Assembly (NCBI GenBank): GCA_002479405.1
Contig: DLMX01000008.1
Coordinates: 16,532-24,379, forward strand
DNA length: 7,848 bases
Reading direction: 5' to 3'
DNA from: Methylophilaceae bacterium UBA7525
Lineage (GTDB): Bacteria; Pseudomonadota; Gammaproteobacteria; Burkholderiales; Methylophilaceae
Part shown: positions 1-6,494 of the stretch, in pieces
Position numbering within the stretch: position 1 is the first letter of the stretch
How the letters are laid out: the number at the start of each line of letters is the position of its first letter
The notes under the pieces: model-generated
What the model was told of the DNA's origin: nothing
The model's database searches: none
Seen by the model: only the letters and a program-made list of their open reading frames with translations
Translations under genes and position numbers: made by a program

Positions 1-827
1 AGATTGGAAAGGCCGGAGCGCTTGAGGCGCTGGCCCAGATTGGACAGACGCTTTTCCGACACATCAAAAGCGTAGAGACGGCCGGAATTGCGCATCAAGG
101 CGCCCATGGCCAGCGTCTTGCCGCCTGCACCGGCACAGAAATCCGCCACCATCTCGCCACGGCGCGGCGCCACCAGCTGCGCCAGCAACTGACTGCCTTC
201 GTCCTGCACTTCGATCTTGCCGTCAGTGAAGAAAGGATGACGACTGATGCTCATTTTCTGCGCCATGCGCAAACCCGTCGGCGAATAGGGAGTCGTGCTA
301 ATGTCGGTCGACTCACCCCGGAATCTTTGCATGACATCCTCACGGCTGGCCTTGATCGTGTTCACGCGCAGATCCAGACTGGCCGGTTGATGCATGCTGC
401 GCGCAATAGTGAGTGCCTGCTCCGCGCCATATTGCATGCTGAGTTTTTGCCACAACCATTCCGGCAGATCCGCCTGCTGGGCTGACGTCAGCCCTTCGGT
501 CGATTGCGCCTTGATCTCCTGCGCCCACTCCTTTTGCTGCTTGTTCAGACCCGGTTCAAGGTCGCGCAAACTCATGCCCTGCACACGCAACAACAACGCC
601 AACAACAACTTTCGCGGGTCCTCGCTGCCGGCCAGATGCGTGAGCAAGGCCCTGCGGCGAAGAACGCCATAGACCGATTCGGCGACGAAGGCTCTTTCCT
701 TGTTGCCCAGTTCGCGGTTACTGCGGAAGAAAGCACCAAGTTTGGCATCCGCCGGACCCGGGTTATTCAGCACATCGGCCAAGGCCATGCCGGCCAGGCG
801 CATCAGATTGGGATCGACTCTACTCAT
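1..827 (-). CDS. RsmB/NOP-family SAM-dependent RNA cytosine methyltransferase, 3' end outside the window
   Basis: The open frame starts at the ATG at 827-825 and is still open at base 1, giving 275 complete residues. The C-terminal third is missing. Residues 1 to about 150 resemble the helical N-terminal NusB-like region of RsmB-type enzymes, with NKERAFVAESVYGVLRRR near residue 50. A class I methyltransferase fold follows: EVQDEGSQLLAQLVAP, then the SAM-binding motif DFCAGAGGKT at residues 229-238, and the acidic residue of motif II, D255, in YAFDVSEKRL. The family methylates C5 of cytosine in rRNA or tRNA. The two catalytic cysteines (motifs IV and VI) lie beyond the left edge and cannot be checked. 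Motif I reads CAGAGGKT where E. coli RsmB has CAAPGGKT, so this may be a sister family rather than true RsmB, and I leave the symbol blank. The start overlaps the upstream DUF3108 stop as ATGA, suggesting translational coupling. Confidence 0.88.
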   Translation of the reverse strand, partial: MSRVDPNLMRLAGMALADVLNNPGPADAKLGAFFRSNRELGNKERAFVAESVYGVLRRRALLTHLAGSEDPRKLLLALLLRVQGMSLRDLEPGLNKQQKEWAQEIKAQSTEGLTSAQQADLPEWLWQKLSMQYGAEQALTIARSMHQPASLDLRVNTIKASREDVMQRFRGESTDISTTPYSPTGLRMAQKMSISRHPFFTDGKIEVQDEGSQLLAQLVAPRRGEMVADFCAGAGGKTLAMGALMRNSGRLYAFDVSEKRLSNLGQRLKRSGLSN

Positions 828-1927
828 TGCAAAAGCTCTGTCTTGATACTGGTTATCACTTGCTCAATCACACTGCCATCCTCTTCTGTTTTACGTATTT
901 TCACTGGCAGGTAGTTGTATTCCAACGCAAGCCATAGTTCAGTTTTCTCATCGCCGTCATCATTGATATTCTCGATATGCATGACGCGTACCACGCCCAT
1001 TTTAGTCGACAAATCCTCTTCGCCGACGAAACTGTAGGTATAGGCCTTCAACCGCTTGCCGTTGGTGATATTGAGCAACATCTCCCGCAATGGCGGCACA
1101 TACATGAACTGATACATGAAACTCATCAGATCCTGCGTGCCTGCCGGCAGGCGCGAGGACTTGCTGCCCTTGTCCGTTTCCAGCGTGATCCTGCCATTCT
1201 CCCAGTCGAGAACCGCCTGCTGGGTCTTGTTGCGCTTGCCGTACTGGTAGAGAAAGCTGTGCGGCTGCAAGCCGTGCCCAGTCACCAGCCCCTCGCTGCG
1301 CTGCAACAGCGAGCCTGAAATGAACCAGGAAGCGAAACCCTTGGCTTCGCTCTCGCTTACCAACAGGTAAGTGCCGTCCCCCCTGACTTGATAACGCACC
1401 TTGCTTTGCCCGACCTTGTAGCCATCAGTGCCACGCAGAATATCAAACTCGCTCTCGACGAAATTGTAGGGCTGCGCATCCACGTCCACCATGCTAGGCA
1501 CATAAGCCTGCTCCGGCTGTATCTCTTCAGATATATCCGCCGGCATATCGCCAATTCCGGTTTGCTGTAGTGATTCCTCCGGTTCGGCTTCAACAACAGG
1601 GGATACTTCAGGCTCCGACTCCAGCACAGGCTCATCCAGAAACGAAGTTCCAGTCTGCTCGGGTTCCTGAGAAGGCTTTACAGGTTTTTCTGCCGGCGGC
1701 TCCGGCAGAAGCGGTTTCTCAGGCACAGGTTCCCGTGGTTTTGCCGAAGGAGTTTTCACCAGATCAGCAAAACGGACATTAACCGTTTCCTGTTCCGGTT
1801 CGAAAAAACTCGGATCGATATGGACAAATCCGAGCAGGATCAGATGCAACAAAAGCGAAAGCATTAAAGCCAACGCCGCACGCCAGATGGCCGGATTGCT
1901 ACTCGATGCAAACCACTTATTCAGCAT
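824..1927 (-). CDS. DUF3108-domain protein with TonB-like membrane anchor and Pro/Glu-rich linker
   Basis: This is a 367-residue protein of unknown function. A short cytoplasmic N-terminus is followed by one hydrophobic segment at about residues 14-35 (ALALMLSLLLHLILLGF), read as an uncleaved inner-membrane anchor. Residues 43-145 are a proline- and glutamate-rich linker with repeated PxP and EPE patterns, as in TonB-like proteins that span the periplasm. The C-terminal half, from about residue 150, is a DUF3108 domain, recognisable by AGTQDLMSFMYQFMYV, NGKRLKAYTY and ELWLALEYNYLPVKI. It shares these blocks with the protein encoded just upstream. I infer that the domain sits in the periplasm; no enzymatic motif is visible. 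Its start lies inside the upstream DUF3108 gene (11-bp overlap) with only a weak AGGTG about 13 bases ahead, so it probably depends on translation of that gene. Its stop overlaps the methyltransferase start. Confidence 0.88.
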   Translation of the reverse strand: MLNKWFASSSNPAIWRAALALMLSLLLHLILLGFVHIDPSFFEPEQETVNVRFADLVKTPSAKPREPVPEKPLLPEPPAEKPVKPSQEPEQTGTSFLDEPVLESEPEVSPVVEAEPEESLQQTGIGDMPADISEEIQPEQAYVPSMVDVDAQPYNFVESEFDILRGTDGYKVGQSKVRYQVRGDGTYLLVSESEAKGFASWFISGSLLQRSEGLVTGHGLQPHSFLYQYGKRNKTQQAVLDWENGRITLETDKGSKSSRLPAGTQDLMSFMYQFMYVPPLREMLLNITNGKRLKAYTYSFVGEEDLSTKMGVVRVMHIENINDDGDEKTELWLALEYNYLPVKIRKTEEDGSVIEQVITSIKTELLQ

Positions 1928-2621
1928 GCAAACCGGTCAGCACCTGTTCGATTTCGCCCTTGTCGTCGCGGGTCACCAGCTTGACAGGCAGAAAATAGAC
2001 CCTGGCATTTCCCAGCCACAGTTCCTTGCTGTCTTCATCGGCATCTTCCGCCGCATCCTGCAGATGCATGGTTTTGTAGCTGCCGGCCGGTACCGAGACA
2101 GGCACATCGCGACCGGCAACACGATATTCATACAACTTCAATCGCTTGCCAGTGGTAACCGGCAACTTGAATGATTCACTCTTGGGCTGCACGAACATGA
2201 ATTGATAGATCAGGCTGGCGATATCCTGTGCACCAGGCTGCAACTCTGCCGTCACCGGCTTACCCTTGACCTTCATGTTGAGCTGATTACCGGGCCAGTC
2301 GAAGTCGGCAAACAACGAGCGCTTGGCCTCACTACCCTGATGCAGTTCAAAATGCAGCGGCTTCAGGCCAGACGGGCCCACTTCGCCCTCGCTCAGCAGC
2401 CTGCGCACCCCGAACAGGGCATAAACGCCAATGCCCCGGGTTTCGCTTTCTATGCGGTATTTGCCATCCTGTTGCGTGAACGTTTCCGTGATATTGGCAA
2501 ACGGCTGACCGTTGCGCGTTGCTTCATAGGTCACCGTTAACGATTTTGGCGCAGCCAGCGCCAGCGACTGTGACACCAGTAGAAACCCGATGACCATCAA
2601 TTTTGCCAGAACATGCTGCAT
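1917..2621 (-). CDS. Secreted DUF3108-domain protein
   Basis: This is a 234-residue protein. The N-terminus has a typical Sec signal peptide: K7, a hydrophobic run LMVIGFLLV, then S-L-A-L-A-A with a likely cleavage after A23 or A24. The rest is one DUF3108 domain with AGAQ-like and KRLKLYEY blocks (PGAQDIASLIYQFMF, TGKRLKLYEYRV, KELWLGNARVYFLPVKL). These match the C-terminal domain of the next gene, so the two are tandem paralogues, one soluble or periplasmic and one membrane-tethered. DUF3108 proteins are often found beside purine genes in proteobacteria, but their role is not known to me. The ATG start is well supported by AAGAGG at 2633-2628, six bases upstream. The gene lies 80 bp after purM on the same strand and overlaps the following gene by 11 bp. 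Confidence 0.9.
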   Translation of the reverse strand: MQHVLAKLMVIGFLLVSQSLALAAPKSLTVTYEATRNGQPFANITETFTQQDGKYRIESETRGIGVYALFGVRRLLSEGEVGPSGLKPLHFELHQGSEAKRSLFADFDWPGNQLNMKVKGKPVTAELQPGAQDIASLIYQFMFVQPKSESFKLPVTTGKRLKLYEYRVAGRDVPVSVPAGSYKTMHLQDAAEDADEDSKELWLGNARVYFLPVKLVTRDDKGEIEQVLTGLHAE

Positions 2622-2701
2622 GCCTAACCTCTTATTTCGATGTAAGAATCAGTTAACGATCAAATCACGTATCCGGTTGGCGATGCTACGTCAAAACCAC
2701 T
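2622..2701 (-). other. 80-bp spacer between purM and the DUF3108 genes
   Basis: No gene fits here. On the minus strand a TTGACG hexamer near 2695 resembles a -35 box, but no good -10 hexamer stands 16-18 bases after it. I see no hairpin with a T tract. purM and the DUF3108 genes are therefore probably read together, although a separate weak promoter cannot be excluded. purN often occupies this place in relatives and is absent. Confidence 0.4.
2628..2633 (-). promoter_or_regulatory. Strong ribosome binding site of the secreted DUF3108 gene
   Basis: AAGAGG on the minus strand lies six bases before the ATG at 2621-2619. It is the clearest Shine-Dalgarno site in the left block and fixes the start of the first DUF3108 gene, which leads the three overlapping genes. 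Confidence 0.7.
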
Positions 2702-3763
2702 TCAAACAACGATGGTCGGCGCCTCGCCGGCTGTCTGTGCACGGATACGCCCGATCACCGCCACCTGCTCGCCTTCGGCTTCCAGCAACTGGCGGGCGGC
2801 CGTTGCATCCTGCTCGGCCACAATGACCACCATGCCGATCCCGCAATTGAAGGTGCGGTACATTTCCTCATCCGTGATATTGCCTTCTGCCTGTAACCAG
2901 TCGAACAGCGCCGGCATGTTCCAGCTGCCCTTCTTCACTTCGGCAGTCAGGCCGGCAGGCAATACACGCGGCACATTCTCGGTGATGCCGCCGCCGGTGA
3001 TATGGGCCATGCCCTTGACCTTGAGCGCAGCAATCAGCTTGAGCAGGGATTTGACATAAATACGGGTCGGCGCCATGACTACATCGCGGAACGGCTTGCC
3101 ATTAAAATCGCTGTCCATGTCGATGCCGGATTTTTCGATCAGCTTGCGGATCAGCGAATAACCGTTGGAATGGGCGCCGCTCGATGCCAGTCCGAGTAGC
3201 ATATCGCCCTCGGCAATGCTGCTGCCATCGATGATGGCTTCCTTGTCGACCGCGCCGACGACAAATCCTGCGAGGTCGTATTCTCCAGCCGGATACATGC
3301 CCGGCATTTCGGCGGTCTCGCCACCGACCAACGCACAACCGGCCCGCTCACAACCTTGGGCAATGCCCTTGATGACCTCGGCCGCAGTTCCGACTTCCAG
3401 CTTGCCGCAGGCAAAATAATCAAGGAAGAACAACGGCTCGGCGCCCTGCACCAGAATGTCGTTGACGCTCATGGCCACCAGGTCGATGCCGACCGTGTCA
3501 TGCTTGTCCAGCTGGAACGCCAGCTTGAGTTTGGTGCCGACGCCATCGGTGCCGGATACCAGCACCGGGTTCTTGAACTTCTTCGGCATTTCGAACAGAG
3601 ATCCGAAACCGCCGATGCCACCCATGACTTCCGGCCGCATGGTACGTTTGGCAAACGGCTTGATCTGCTCAACCAGGGCATCACCAGCTTCTATATCGAC
3701 GCCGGCATCACGATAACTGATCGAAGTTTTTGCCGCATCACCGTTTGAAGAATTAGAATTCAA
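2702..3763 (-). CDS. purM: Phosphoribosylformylglycinamidine cyclo-ligase (AIR synthetase)
   Basis: This cytoplasmic enzyme carries out the fifth step of de novo purine synthesis: FGAM plus ATP gives aminoimidazole ribonucleotide. The protein matches PurM throughout: SYRDAGVDIEAGDALV at the N-terminus, the conserved SGTDGVGTKLKLAF loop at about residues 70-83, the block AMSVNDILVQGAEPLFFLDY, the signature GGETAEMPGMY near 147-157, and HITGGGITENVPRVLP in the C-terminal half. I place the start at the TTG at 3763-3761 (353 residues, usual length), which is preceded by GAGAACGCAG. An in-frame ATG at 3811 would add 16 residues unlike PurM, has no ribosome binding site, and would leave only 23 bp to the divergent permease gene, too little for two promoters. 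The function is secure; the start is less so. Confidence 0.95.
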   Translation of the reverse strand: MNSNSSNGDAAKTSISYRDAGVDIEAGDALVEQIKPFAKRTMRPEVMGGIGGFGSLFEMPKKFKNPVLVSGTDGVGTKLKLAFQLDKHDTVGIDLVAMSVNDILVQGAEPLFFLDYFACGKLEVGTAAEVIKGIAQGCERAGCALVGGETAEMPGMYPAGEYDLAGFVVGAVDKEAIIDGSSIAEGDMLLGLASSGAHSNGYSLIRKLIEKSGIDMDSDFNGKPFRDVVMAPTRIYVKSLLKLIAALKVKGMAHITGGGITENVPRVLPAGLTAEVKKGSWNMPALFDWLQAEGNITDEEMYRTFNCGIGMVVIVAEQDATAARQLLEAEGEQVAVIGRIRAQTAGEAPTIVV

Positions 3764-3787
3764 CTGCGTTCTCGCTTTCCACTCAAA

Positions 3788-3816
3788 AATACAACAAGAT
3801 AAATCATCCATTTGAA
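3788..3816 (-). promoter_or_regulatory. Candidate purM promoter
   Basis: On the minus strand, TTCAAA at 3816-3811 (4 of 6 to TTGACA) is followed after exactly 17 bases by TGTATT at 3793-3788 (4 of 6 to TATAAT). Transcription would begin near 3780, upstream of the TTG start at 3763 but downstream of the ATG at 3811. That fits the shorter PurM. The match is modest and is offered only as a candidate. On the opposite strand, CATAAT at 3819-3824 could be the -10 of the permease gene, but it has no -35 and would make an almost leaderless transcript. Confidence 0.3.
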
Positions 3817-3834
3817 GGCATAATTTTACCCGAT

Positions 3835-4926
3835 ATGACGACCAAACGAGAAAACCAATTGCCTGATTACCGCATCGTCCTGCTGGTAACCGGCTTTCTG
3901 GTGATTTTTTACCTGTTGCTGCCCATCATGGCACCGTTTCTGGCTGCAGCCATCCTCGCCTACATCTGCAAACCCGCGGTCGACAGGATCAGCCTGTGGA
4001 AACTCGGCAAGCTGGTTTTTGGCCGCACCACGGCGACCGTCATCACCATGCTGCTGCTGGCGGGTATCGCCCTGTTGCTGGTCCTCATCATCGTCCCCAT
4101 GCTGCAGAAAGAACTGTTGCTGATGGTTCAGCGCCTGCCGGACATCATCGATTTGCTGCGCGCGCGCCTTGAACCCTGGCTACTGCTGCACTTTGGAATT
4201 TCTCTCAACATCGACCTGAACCAGATACAAGACATCCTCAGCAAGCACTGGAAAGTTGCAAGCGACCTCATCACACCGGTGCTGCTGTCCATCAGCAAGA
4301 ACGGTTTCGCCATCGTGCTATGGATCATCAACCTGCTGCTGGTTCCGGTCGTGCTGTTCTATCTGCTGCGCGACTGGCACGTCCTGCTGGCGCGGCTGCA
4401 CGAGCTGTTGCCGCGGCGCATCGAGCCGGAGGCGGTGAAGCTGATCGGTGCGGTGGACGAGGTGCTGGGGGCCTTCTTCCGCGGCCAGTTGCTGGTGATG
4501 CTGGCGCTGGGCGTGATCTACACCGTCGGCCTGTGGCTGGTGGGACTGGACCTGGCCCTGCTCATCGGCATGCTGGCGGGCCTGGTCAGCTTCGTGCCCT
4601 ATCTCGGCCTCATCGTCGGCGTGGTGGCCGCCGGCATCGCCGCCCTGCTGCAATTCCAGGAACTGCTGCCGTTGGTGTACGTGCTGGCGGTGTTCGGCGT
4701 GGCGCAGGTGCTGGAAAGTGTGCTGCTGACGCCGTGGCTGCTGGGCGAGCGCATCGGCCTGCACCCGGTGGCGGTGATCTTTGCGGTGATGGCCGGTGGC
4801 CAGCTGTTCGGTTTCCTTGGTGTCCTGCTGGCCCTGCCGGTGGCGGCGATGGTGGTGGTACTGTTGCGCCATGCCCACCAGCACTATCTGGACAGCCGGC
4901 TCTATTCGGCGGCCAACCGGGGCTGA
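3835..4926 (+). CDS. perM: AI-2E/PerM-family membrane permease
   Basis: This is a 363-residue inner-membrane protein of the usual family length. Hydrophobic segments lie at about residues 12-45 (two helices), 66-88, 155-178 and several from 215 to 345. Family landmarks are FYLLRDW at 175-181, FFRGQLLV at 214-221, LAGLVSFVPYLGLIVG at 247-262, and LLGERIGLHPVAVIFAVMAG at 302-321 followed by GFLGVLLALPVAA. Relatives include the autoinducer-2 exporter TqsA and several putative permeases or Na+/H+ antiporters, so the substrate cannot be assigned. It diverges from purM and runs into hda with a one-base gap, an arrangement seen in many proteobacteria. A sharp rise in GC content falls inside the gene at about residue 180, within the conserved FYLLRDW region, while the frame stays intact. 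The ATG has no close ribosome binding site; GAAGG at 3814-3818 is too distant. Confidence 0.92.
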   Translation: MTTKRENQLPDYRIVLLVTGFLVIFYLLLPIMAPFLAAAILAYICKPAVDRISLWKLGKLVFGRTTATVITMLLLAGIALLLVLIIVPMLQKELLLMVQRLPDIIDLLRARLEPWLLLHFGISLNIDLNQIQDILSKHWKVASDLITPVLLSISKNGFAIVLWIINLLLVPVVLFYLLRDWHVLLARLHELLPRRIEPEAVKLIGAVDEVLGAFFRGQLLVMLALGVIYTVGLWLVGLDLALLIGMLAGLVSFVPYLGLIVGVVAAGIAALLQFQELLPLVYVLAVFGVAQVLESVLLTPWLLGERIGLHPVAVIFAVMAGGQLFGFLGVLLALPVAAMVVVLLRHAHQHYLDSRLYSAANRG

Positions 4927-4927
4927 C

Positions 4928-5602
4928 GTGGAACAGCAACTGACCCTGCGCATCGGCCTGCGCGACAGCGCCACCTTTGCCAATTTCTTCGCCGGTGACA
5001 ACGCCGCTGCCCTGCACCTGCTGCAGCAGGCGACGGAGACCTTCGTCTATCTCTGGGGTGGACGGGGCAGTGGTTGCAGCCACCTGTTGCAGGCGGCCTG
5101 CCATGCCGAGACCGCCCGTGGCGGCAGCCCGGCCTATCTGCCCCTGGCCGATATGGCGCAGGCCGGCGGCGAACTGCTGGAGGGGCTGGAGCAGATGTCG
5201 CTGGTGTGTCTGGACGACATCCAGGCGGTGATCGGCGATGCGGCCTGGGAGGAGGCGCTGTTCCACCTCTACAACCGGGTGCGTGATGCCGGCGGCCACC
5301 TGCTGGCGGCGGCGGACGCCAGCCCGGCGGCCCTCGGCGTCGCGCTGGCGGACCTGCGTTCGCGCCTCGCCTGGGGGCCGGTGTTCCAACTCCAGCCCCT
5401 CGACGATGCAGGCAAGCTGGCAGCCCTGCAACTGCGCGCGCGGGCCCGCGGCATGGAATTGAACGAGGAAGTGGGTACTTACCTGTTGCGGCGTGCACCG
5501 CGTGACATGCACGCCCTGTTCGAGCTGCTGGAGCGGCTCGACCAGGCCTCCCTGGCGGCCCAGCGCCGCCTCACCATCCCCTTCGTGCGCGATCTGATCT
5601 GA
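4928..5602 (+). CDS. hda: DnaA regulatory inactivator Hda
   Basis: Hda binds the DNA-loaded sliding clamp and stimulates ATP hydrolysis by DnaA, preventing re-initiation of replication. The 224-residue product aligns with E. coli Hda end to end: YLW then Walker A region (GGRGSGCS, 44-51), SLVCLDD as Walker B (91-97), LFHLYNR (111-117), the arginine-finger motif SRLAWG (R146), QLQPLDD, KLAALQLRARARG and the C-terminal AQRRLTIPFV. The clamp-binding motif is present at the extreme N-terminus as QLTLRI (4-9), compared with QLSLPL in E. coli, and supports the GTG start at 4928 that lies one base after the perM stop. Longer in-frame starts inside perM would bury this motif. The Walker A lysine position holds cysteine (C50), whereas E. 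coli Hda has arginine. Translation is probably coupled to perM; a GGGG about six bases upstream is the only binding site seen. Confidence 0.95.
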   Translation: MEQQLTLRIGLRDSATFANFFAGDNAAALHLLQQATETFVYLWGGRGSGCSHLLQAACHAETARGGSPAYLPLADMAQAGGELLEGLEQMSLVCLDDIQAVIGDAAWEEALFHLYNRVRDAGGHLLAAADASPAALGVALADLRSRLAWGPVFQLQPLDDAGKLAALQLRARARGMELNEEVGTYLLRRAPRDMHALFELLERLDQASLAAQRRLTIPFVRDLI

Positions 5603-5610
5603 AAACAATC

Positions 5611-5754
5611 AGTCCGCAAATGAACGCAAATAGACGCAAATATTCTGGGTATCGTGCAGGTACGCCCCACATACTCGGCGGGCGGAGCGGTGCGCCTGGT
5701 TAACGACTGTATCCCTCGCCTATATTCGCGTCCATTCGCGTTTATTGGCGGACT
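5611..5754. repeat. 144-bp foldback (MITE-like) element with 10-bp repeat arms
   Basis: The outer arms, 5611-5643 and 5722-5754, are inverted repeats matching at 28 of 33 positions; four of the five differences are transitions. Each arm consists of three consecutive 10-bp units of consensus CGCRAATRRA (left units begin at 5615, 5625 and 5635). Complementarity continues inward in weaker form (5651-5655 with 5703-5707, and 5657-5666 with 5689-5698), so the whole element can fold as one long hairpin. It encodes nothing. It begins eight bases after the hda stop and ends 18 bases beyond the ABC gene stop, between two convergent genes. It could be a mobile miniature element, a transcription end for both genes, or a structured RNA. 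No target duplication is visible. Confidence 0.75.
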
Positions 5755-5772
5755 CAACTGCTGTCATTAGGT

Positions 5773-6456
5773 TCACGCCGCCTCCTCCAGCCGGCCGGCC
5801 ACGATGCGGATCTGGCGGCTGGCCACGCGCTGCATCTGCGCCGGGTCATGGCTCACCCACAGCACCGCCGCCTGCTGTTCTTCGCGGTAGGCCGCCACCA
5901 TGGCCTCGACGCGCTGCACCGCAGTGGGGTCCAATGCAGCAGTGGGTTCATCCAGCAGCAGCACACGCGGCTTGTTGGCCAGCAGGCGCAGCAGGGCCAG
6001 ACGCTGGCGTTCGCCGGTGGAGCAGCGCGCCACCTGCCAGTCCAGCGTCTCGTGGCCGAAACCCAGGGCCTGCCAGCGCGCCTCGTCCACCTCGGCAAAG
6101 TGTTCGCCCACCCGCTCGCGCCACCACTGGCTTTCCGCCGGCAGCAGACCGACCAGGCGGCGCCATTCCCAGGGCGTGTAGTCGTGCGCCTCGCGCCCGT
6201 CCAGCCACACCCGGCCGTCATGGGGATCGAGGTCGGCAATGGCGCGCAGCAACAGGCTCTTGCCGGCGCCGGACGGCCCCGAAATGCAGACGCACTCCCC
6301 CGCCGCCACCTCCAGCATGGGGATGCTCATGGAGTGGCTGGCCACTCCCTCGACACGCAACAGGTTCAGGATCGCCTCCCGCTTGGAATCGCCGATTTGT
6401 CCCCCACCATGGGGAAAGACGCCGCCATCGACTATGGTTGGCGGATGCGAAATCAT
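5773..6456 (-). CDS. FetA-like ABC transporter ATP-binding protein (no partner permease nearby)
   Basis: This is a single ABC ATPase domain: Walker A GPSGAGKS (60-67), signature CSTGERQR (145-152), Walker B VLLLDEP (165-171), D-loop ALDP (174-177) and H-loop H203 in VLWVSHD. It most resembles the FetA (YbbL) type, whose E. coli member works with the permease FetB in iron export; the ending AVLWVxHD is shared. Two motifs depart from the norm: the signature starts STG rather than SGG, and the Q-loop region reads LLPAESQWW with no glutamine at the usual place. No FetB-like gene follows, so the gene is an orphan here. The upstream end is uncertain: residues 1-28 look unlike the family, the ATG at 6456 has no binding site, and GGGAGG at 6380-6375 would serve a CTG at 6369 or, less well, a TTG at 6360. 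The substrate is unproven. Confidence 0.85.
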   Translation of the reverse strand: MISHPPTIVDGGVFPHGGGQIGDSKREAILNLLRVEGVASHSMSIPMLEVAAGECVCISGPSGAGKSLLLRAIADLDPHDGRVWLDGREAHDYTPWEWRRLVGLLPAESQWWRERVGEHFAEVDEARWQALGFGHETLDWQVARCSTGERQRLALLRLLANKPRVLLLDEPTAALDPTAVQRVEAMVAAYREEQQAAVLWVSHDPAQMQRVASRQIRIVAGRLEEAA

Positions 6457-6494
6457 TCTACGGGATCAACCACCGAAAACAGAACGAGGCCACG
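6457..6494. promoter_or_regulatory. Short divergent region between the ABC and CDGSH genes
   Basis: Only 38 bp separate the annotated starts, or about 125 bp if the ABC gene begins near 6369. GAGG at 6486-6489 is the CDGSH ribosome binding site. I find no convincing -35/-10 pair on either strand and no recognisable Fur or IscR site. Both promoters probably lie between 6370 and 6490, partly inside the annotated ABC 5' end. Confidence 0.35.

Noticed and set aside
237..914. Several short plus-strand frames at the left end
   Set aside because: They lie opposite the continuous RNA methyltransferase frame, which has recognisable motifs; none has a family match or binding site that I can see.
2668..2700. 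Promoter with TTGACG as -35 between purM and the DUF3108 genes
   Set aside because: No acceptable -10 hexamer lies 16-18 bases downstream (TACGTG is the best, 2 of 6).
4320..4943. 207-codon frame inside perM
   Set aside because: It is a shifted shadow of the permease with Gly/Ala/Arg-rich sequence; the permease frame carries all the family motifs.
4610..5608. Long minus-strand open frame of 332 codons over perM and hda
   Set aside because: It is antisense to two clear genes, has low-complexity Pro/Arg/Gln composition, and is a by-product of high GC at third codon positions.
5615..5644. CRISPR-like array from the three 10-bp units
   Set aside because: The units are contiguous without spacers, only three in number, and mirrored in an inverted arm.
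5745..6494. Plus-strand open frame that would extend the CDGSH protein to 328 residues
   Set aside because: The extension is antisense to the ABC ATPase and has no recognisable domain; the ATG at 6495 has a proper ribosome binding site and gives the normal protein size.
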